The notes under the pieces: model-generated
Database searches by the model: none
What the model saw: only the letters and a program-made list of their open reading frames with translations
Told to the model about the DNA's origin: nothing
Assembly (NCBI RefSeq): GCF_047314965.1
Contig: NZ_JBLBVK010000055.1
Coordinates: 1 to 64,000, forward strand
Source of the DNA: JAVJUV01 sp047314965
GTDB lineage: Bacteria; Pseudomonadota; Alphaproteobacteria; Rhodobacterales; Rhodobacteraceae
Length of the DNA: 64,000 nt
Reading direction: 5' to 3'
Shown here: positions 59,616-64,000 of the stretch, piece by piece
Numbering within the stretch: the first letter of the stretch is position 1
Layout of the letters: every line of letters starts with the position of its first letter
Program-made: the position numbers and the translations under genes

Positions 59616-60715
59616 CCCGATGCGAACGCCCTTTCGTGAAAGAGCGCGGCCAGCCCCTCGGGCGAGGCCTCGCAGACCCCGCGTTCGGTGATCAGGCCCG
59701 TTACCAGACGGTTCGGCGTCACGTCGAAGGCCGGATTTCCGCCGGACGTGCCTTCGGGCGTGACCTGCACGACACCGATCCCGCCGCCAACGGCGGTGCC
59801 CTGCACATGGGTCACCTCGCGCTCCGGGCGGTCCTCGATCGGGATTTCGGCAACACCGTCGTCCACCGTCCAGTCGATCGTGGGCGATGGCAGCGCGACA
59901 TAGAACGGCACGCCGTTGTCGCGGGCGGCCAGCGCCTTGAGATAGGTGCCGATCTTGTTGCAGACATCGCCCCGCCGCGTTGTGCGGTCGGTGCCGGTGA
60001 TCACCATGTCCACCAGCCCGTGCTGCATCAGGTGCCCGCCCGCGTTGTCGGTGATGTAGGTGTGCGGCACGCCGTGGCTGCCCAGCTCCCACGAGGTCAG
60101 CGCGCCCTGGTTCCGTGGCCGCGTCTCGTCGACCCAGACGTGAAGCGGGATGCCCGCGTCATGGGCCTGGTACATCGGACTGGTGGCGGTGCCCCAGTCG
60201 ACGGTGGCGATCCAGCCGGCGTTGCAATGGGTCAGCAGGCGGACGGGTTCGCCTGCCGGTTTCCGGGCGGCGATCTGACGGATCAGCTCCAGCCCGTGGA
60301 CGCCGATCATGCGGTTGATCTCGACATCCTCGTCAGCGATCTCGCGCGCCAGTCGATGCGCCGCCCCCGCGCGGTCCGCCTCGGGCAAGGGACGCAGCGC
60401 GGCCCGCATCCGGTCGAGCGCCCAGAGGAGGTTGATCGCGGTCGGGCGTGTCGCGCCCAGCACGGCATGGGCCTTGTCCAGCGCCGCGTCGGAGGCGTCG
60501 CGCGCCATTTCCCCGGCCACGCCCCAGGCCGCCGTCGCGCCGATCAGCGGCGCGCCCCTGACCCACATGTCGCGGATGGCGGTGGCGAACTCCTCCAGCG
60601 TCACAAGGTCCGCGATCCGGAACTCATAGGGCAGCCAGCGCTGATCGATGATCTGTACGACACCCGACGCGTCGTCGAACCAGATCGAGCGATAGGGGGT
60701 TCCGTTGACCTTCAT
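59612..60715 (-). CDS. mtnA: S-methyl-5-thioribose-1-phosphate isomerase
   Basis: 367-residue enzyme of the eIF2B-like isomerase family that converts methylthioribose 1-phosphate to methylthioribulose 1-phosphate. WVRGAPLIGATAAWG near residue 48, the catalytic cysteine in LTHCNAGWIATVDWGTA near 157 and the aspartate in ITGTDRTTRRGDVCNKIGTY near 240 are present, with NPAFDVTPNRLVTGLITERG near the end. The usual GADR is GTDR here. The ATG at 60715 overlaps the stop of the aminotransferase gene (ATGA), coupling the two. Confidence 0.9.
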   Translation of the reverse strand: MKVNGTPYRSIWFDDASGVVQIIDQRWLPYEFRIADLVTLEEFATAIRDMWVRGAPLIGATAAWGVAGEMARDASDAALDKAHAVLGATRPTAINLLWALDRMRAALRPLPEADRAGAAHRLAREIADEDVEINRMIGVHGLELIRQIAARKPAGEPVRLLTHCNAGWIATVDWGTATSPMYQAHDAGIPLHVWVDETRPRNQGALTSWELGSHGVPHTYITDNAGGHLMQHGLVDMVITGTDRTTRRGDVCNKIGTYLKALAARDNGVPFYVALPSPTIDWTVDDGVAEIPIEDRPEREVTHVQGTAVGGGIGVVQVTPEGTSGGNPAFDVTPNRLVTGLITERGVCEASPEGLAALFHERAFASG

Positions 60716-61650
60716 GATGCGTCCTCCTCTTCCGCGGATCGGGCGATCAGGTCCTTGTAAAGCCCGCGTATCCGATGAAAGACCGGCCCCGCCTTGCCGC
60801 CGCCGATCACGCGGCCGTCGATCTCGAAGACCGGGGTCTGCGCGCCGAAGGTGCCGGTCAGGAACGCCTCGTCCGCGCCATAGGTGTCGACCAACGAATA
60901 GTTGCGCTCGTGGACGGGAATGCCATTTGCGCGGCAGAGATCGATCACCTTCTGCCGCGTGATCCCGTTCATGCAGTAATCGCCCGTCGAGGTCCAAACC
61001 TCGCCCTTGCGGACGATGAAGAAGTTGCAGGCGTTGGTCGTGTTCACGAAGCCGAACGGGTCCAGCATCAGTGCCTCGTCCGCGCCGGCCTGCACCGCAT
61101 GGTTCAGTGCGATGATGCAGTTCAGCTTGGAATGCGAATTCAGTTTTGCATCCTGCGTCAGCGGCAGACCCCGATGATGCGGCACGGTGTGAAGGCGGAT
61201 GCCTCGGGTGATGATGCTTTCGTCCGGTTTGGAATGCTCGGCGATGATGACGATGGTCGGGCCGTAGATGCTGAGATGCGGGTGCTGGAACGGTTTCTTC
61301 TTGCGCCCGCGCGTCACCATCAGTCGGATATGGACATCCGTGGTCATGCCGTTCGCCATCAAGGTGTCGCGGATCGCCGCCTTCAGCTCGTCCCGCGTCT
61401 TGCCGATATCGAGCGCGAGGTAGAGCGCCGCCTCGTAAAGCCGGTCGAGATGTTCATCGAGAAACGGGATATGCCCGTCATAAAGCCTCAGCCCCTCCCA
61501 GACGCCATCGCCCAGCATGAAGCCCGAGTCGTAGACCGAAACCTTCGCCTCGTTCCGGTGAACGATATCACCGTCCACATAGATGCGGATATGGTCGTTG
61601 CGGTCGTCCGCCGCTGCGTCATGGGTCGAGACATGGGGAGTGTCGGTCAT
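60712..61650 (-). CDS. class IV (branched-chain-type) PLP aminotransferase
   Basis: 312-residue fold-type IV aminotransferase. Features: VYDSGFMLGDGVWEGLRLYDG near 38, the PLP lysine in the DAKLNSHSKLNCI block near 168 and GITRQKVIDLCRANGI near 225. In IlvE-like enzymes the glutamate that contacts the PLP ring nitrogen lies in a GYxxEGxxxN motif; here the block reads GFVNTTNACNFF, with threonine in that place. Coupled to mtnA, it could aminate the methionine keto acid in salvage of methylthioadenosine, but the changed pocket makes the reaction uncertain. Confidence 0.82.
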   Translation of the reverse strand: MTDTPHVSTHDAAADDRNDHIRIYVDGDIVHRNEAKVSVYDSGFMLGDGVWEGLRLYDGHIPFLDEHLDRLYEAALYLALDIGKTRDELKAAIRDTLMANGMTTDVHIRLMVTRGRKKKPFQHPHLSIYGPTIVIIAEHSKPDESIITRGIRLHTVPHHRGLPLTQDAKLNSHSKLNCIIALNHAVQAGADEALMLDPFGFVNTTNACNFFIVRKGEVWTSTGDYCMNGITRQKVIDLCRANGIPVHERNYSLVDTYGADEAFLTGTFGAQTPVFEIDGRVIGGGKAGPVFHRIRGLYKDLIARSAEEEDAS

Positions 61651-61771
61651 TCTCAGGTACTTTCCGGGCCGGTTCCCTGTCGTGTCTAAGCCATCTGGCC
61701 GGGTGTTGCGAAGATCGAATTGCGACCGCGCGGCGCTTTCGGTCGCGCCGCGTTCGGCCTAGAAGGCGGAC

Positions 61772-62944
61772 ATGGACTTCGATGCGATCATCCTTGGCGC
61801 CGGCGGCGCGGGCCTGATGGCGGCGGCAACCGCCGGACAGGCGGGCGCGCGCGTTCTGGTGATCGACCATGCCGAGAAAGCCGGAAAGAAGATCCTGATC
61901 TCGGGCGGCGGGCGCTGCAACTTCACCAATATGGGCACGGGGCCGGCGAACTTCCTGTCCGAGAACCCGCATTTCGCCAAGTCCGCGCTCAGCCGCTATA
62001 CCCAGTGGGATTTTCTCGACCTTGTCGGACGCCACAGGATCGCCTGGCACGAAAAGACGCTGGGGCAATTATTCTGCGACGGCTCGGCCCGCCAGATCGT
62101 GGCGATGCTGCTGGACGAATGCGCGAAAGGCGGCGTCGAGGTGCGGCTCGGAACGTCGATTGGCGAGATCGGGCATTCGGATGGGCTGTTCCGGGTGGCG
62201 GGCGCCACCGCCCCTGCCCTCGTCGTTGCGACCGGCGGTCCGTCGATTCCGAAGATGGGCGCCACCGGTGTCGCCTATGACATCGCGCGGCGCTTCGGGC
62301 TGAACGTTGTCACCCCGCGCCCCGCGCTCGTGCCCTTCACGCTGGGCGAAAGCGAGATCCTCTTCCGCCAGCTCTCGGGCGTGGCCTGCCCGGTCGTGGT
62401 GCGGGTGGGCAACGTTTCTTTCGAGGAAGCGGCGCTCTTCACCCACAAGGGGCTTTCGGGGCCTGCAATCCTTCAGATCTCGTCCTACTGGCGCCCCGGA
62501 GACGAGATTTCGCTCAACGTCCTTCCCCGTGCCGCCGAGCACTTTCGTGATGCGCGAAGCCGGATGCCGCGGGCGCATCTGAAAGCGGCGCTGACCGAAG
62601 TGCTGCCCTCAAGGCTGGCGGACGCTCTGGCCGAGAAGATCGGGCTTGCGACCGAACTTGGGAACCTCTCGAACGCCGCACTCGACCAGGCGGCGGAGGT
62701 GCTGACCAACCTCGTCTTCCATCCGACCGGCACCGAGGGCTATGCCAAGGCCGAGGTGACAGCGGGCGGGATCGACACGGACGAATTGTCCTCGAAAACC
62801 ATGGAGGCAAAGAAGGTGCCCGGGCTTTACGCCATCGGCGAGGCCGTCGACGTGACCGGCTGGCTGGGCGGGTACAATTTCCAATGGGCCTGGTCCTCGG
62901 GCGTGGCCGCGGGTCAGGCCATCGCCGCCCGGAGGGCGAGCTGA
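61772..62944 (+). CDS. BaiN/YhiN (HI0933)-family NAD(P)/FAD-dependent oxidoreductase
   Basis: 390-residue flavoprotein. FAD Rossmann motif ILGAGGAGLMAAATAGQAG near residue 6, the family block KKILISGGGRCNFTN near 36 and a C-terminal GLYAIGEAVDVTGWLGGYNFQWAWSSG near 350 identify the family. The best-known member, BaiN, reduces bile-acid intermediates, but most members have no assigned substrate. It stands alone; its stop abuts the stop of the convergent FMN oxidase. Confidence 0.88.
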   Translation: MDFDAIILGAGGAGLMAAATAGQAGARVLVIDHAEKAGKKILISGGGRCNFTNMGTGPANFLSENPHFAKSALSRYTQWDFLDLVGRHRIAWHEKTLGQLFCDGSARQIVAMLLDECAKGGVEVRLGTSIGEIGHSDGLFRVAGATAPALVVATGGPSIPKMGATGVAYDIARRFGLNVVTPRPALVPFTLGESEILFRQLSGVACPVVVRVGNVSFEEAALFTHKGLSGPAILQISSYWRPGDEISLNVLPRAAEHFRDARSRMPRAHLKAALTEVLPSRLADALAEKIGLATELGNLSNAALDQAAEVLTNLVFHPTGTEGYAKAEVTAGGIDTDELSSKTMEAKKVPGLYAIGEAVDVTGWLGGYNFQWAWSSGVAAGQAIAARRAS

Positions 62945-64000
62945 TCAGGCGGCGACGCCGTCCAGCGGCGTGGTCCCAAGATCGGTAAGCCCGGTCTGCG
63001 CCATGGCAATCGACAGCTCGCTGGTCAGCACATCCCAGAGCCGGTTTAGCCCCTCTTCCCCACCTGCCGCGATGGCGAATTGCAGGACCCGGCCGAAGAA
63101 GGCGAATTGCGCGCCCTGGACAAAGGCCTTCAGCACGTCCTCGCCCGAGCGAAGCCCGCTGTCGAAGAAAAGCGGGTAGTCTTCGCCTACCGCCTCCCGG
63201 ATCCGGCGCAGCGCCAGGATCGGCGCGTGCGCGCTTTCCAGCTGCCGCGCACCGTGGCTGGAGACCTGGATCGCGTCGACGCCCTCTGCCTTCAGGGCAA
63301 CCGCGTCCTCGGCGTCCAGCACGCCCTTGACCACCAACCTGCCCTTCCAGGTCTCGCGCAGGCGCTTCAACGTGTCCCAGTCCGCCTTTGCCCGGCTTTC
63401 GGTGCGGTCGAAGGTGAAACCCGGCATCTGGAAATTGGCCATCTCGGGACGACCGGCGGCCAGTGTCGCGAGCGACCAGCGCGGGTGCAGCGCGAAATCG
63501 AGGAACTGGCGCGGCCCGATCCTGAAGGGCATGGTGAAGCCGTGGCGCAGCTCGCGCGGACGGCGGCCGACTTCCGGCACGTCGACGGTCAGGACCAGAA
63601 CGTCGAACCCGGCGGACGCGGCCCTGTCGACCAGCCTGAAGGAGCCGGAGCCGTCACCGCTGAAGTAAAGCTGGAACCAGGCGTGGCCCTGGGCCACCTC
63701 CAGAAGACGCTCCATCGGGGTCGAAGCGACAGTGGAAATGCCGAGCGGCACCCGGTGTTTGGCTGCAAGCCGCGCCAGCATCAGGTCCGCGCCGGGGCCC
63801 GAGAGGTTGCACATGCCCATGGGCGCGATGCCGAACGGACGGCCCGCCGTCTGATCGAAAAGCGGCACCTCCAGCGCGCGCTGGCTGACGTCGCGCAGGA
63901 TGCGAGGGCGCAGCGTGATCGCGTCGAGCGCGTCACGGTTGCGGCGAAGCCCCGCCTCGCCGCCCGCCGCGCCGTCGATATAGTCGAAGACCATCCACGG
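62945..64000 (-). CDS. FMN-dependent alpha-hydroxyacid dehydrogenase/oxidase (LldD family), 5' end outside window
   Basis: At least 351 residues, open to the window end, so the true start is beyond 64000. FMN and substrate motifs include FDYIDGAAGGE near the first visible residues, PMGMCNLSGPGADLMLAR, WFQLYFSGDGSG, and the catalytic-histidine block SSHGARQLESAHAPI where the usual reading is S(N)HGGRQLDGAP, so glycine is alanine here. It oxidises L-lactate or another 2-hydroxy acid. Length and motifs suggest a full-length gene in the genome. Confidence 0.88.
   Translation of the reverse strand, partial: PWMVFDYIDGAAGGEAGLRRNRDALDAITLRPRILRDVSQRALEVPLFDQTAGRPFGIAPMGMCNLSGPGADLMLARLAAKHRVPLGISTVASTPMERLLEVAQGHAWFQLYFSGDGSGSFRLVDRAASAGFDVLVLTVDVPEVGRRPRELRHGFTMPFRIGPRQFLDFALHPRWSLATLAAGRPEMANFQMPGFTFDRTESRAKADWDTLKRLRETWKGRLVVKGVLDAEDAVALKAEGVDAIQVSSHGARQLESAHAPILALRRIREAVGEDYPLFFDSGLRSGEDVLKAFVQGAQFAFFGRVLQFAIAAGGEEGLNRLWDVLTSELSIAMAQTGLTDLGTTPLDGVAA

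Noticed and set aside
1..64000. CRISPR array, prophage or insertion sequence
   Set aside because: No regularly spaced repeats, cas, phage structural or transposase genes were seen; the only dispersed repeat is short and intergenic.

Overview
The window looks like chromosomal DNA of a marine Rhodobacterales (Roseobacter-group) alphaproteobacterium. The reasons are the high G+C content, several genes typical of alphaproteobacteria (a GapR/DUF2312 protein, a complex I NDUFA12 homologue, the aat-DUF2155-mlaD arrangement), a monomeric NADP isocitrate dehydrogenase, and many Tat-type solute-binding proteins with ABC or TRAP transporters. I see no prophage, insertion sequence, CRISPR array or rRNA operon. 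The identification comes from family recognition by eye, not from a database search.

Layout. 0.27-6.3 kb: tRNA-Thr(TGT), an orphan iron-type ABC permease, a sulfotransferase-like hypothetical, GapR, and a FadB-like two-domain protein whose dehydrogenase half looks inactive. 6.4-9.0 kb: a persulfide/sulfide detoxification island with a SqrR/BigR-type ArsR repressor divergent from a persulfide dioxygenase (Blh), two YeeE/YedE sulfur permease halves and a DUF442 sulfurtransferase-like protein. 9.0-22.4 kb: a short-chain acyl-CoA/acetate control block. Its minus-strand genes encode a ScfR-like XRE regulator, a receiver-only response regulator, a small membrane protein, a sodium-symporter-fused histidine kinase and an orphan FliM/FliN-like protein. 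They are divergent from a branched-chain-type ABC transporter that runs directly into acs. 22.5-24.3 kb: a broken alpha/beta hydrolase, an FHA protein and a possible 30-residue basic peptide. 24.3-36.6 kb: a reductive pyrimidine degradation regulon (PreT/PreA, dihydropyrimidinase, ureidopropionase-type amidohydrolase, NMT1-type ABC importer) with rutR and a canonical RutR palindrome. It also holds two unexpected partners, a class II aldolase and a SUFU-domain protein.

36.6-48.8 kb is mostly housekeeping: accBC, aat, DUF2155, mlaD, NDUFA12, RidA, clpX, clpP, a FAD-linked lactate/glycolate-type dehydrogenase, an FNT-family channel, a hemerythrin protein, rpe and a degenerate prepilin peptidase. 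49.0-52.9 kb is a TRAP transporter whose DctQ subunit carries an extra TM2 domain and coiled coil. 53.0-64.0 kb: a GNAT acetyltransferase, monomeric icd, a glutaryl-CoA module (CaiB-type CoA transferase, GcdH, divergent LysR), mtnA coupled to a class IV aminotransferase, a BaiN-type flavoprotein, and an FMN alpha-hydroxyacid oxidase cut by the window end.

Overall the genes describe a heterotroph scavenging organic acids, pyrimidines and dicarboxylates. The parts I consider most worth following up are the ScfR/symporter-kinase/ABC/acs block, the TM2-DctQ fusion, the pyrimidine regulon with its extra genes, the probable pseudoenzymes, and a small intergenic repeat family found at three places.
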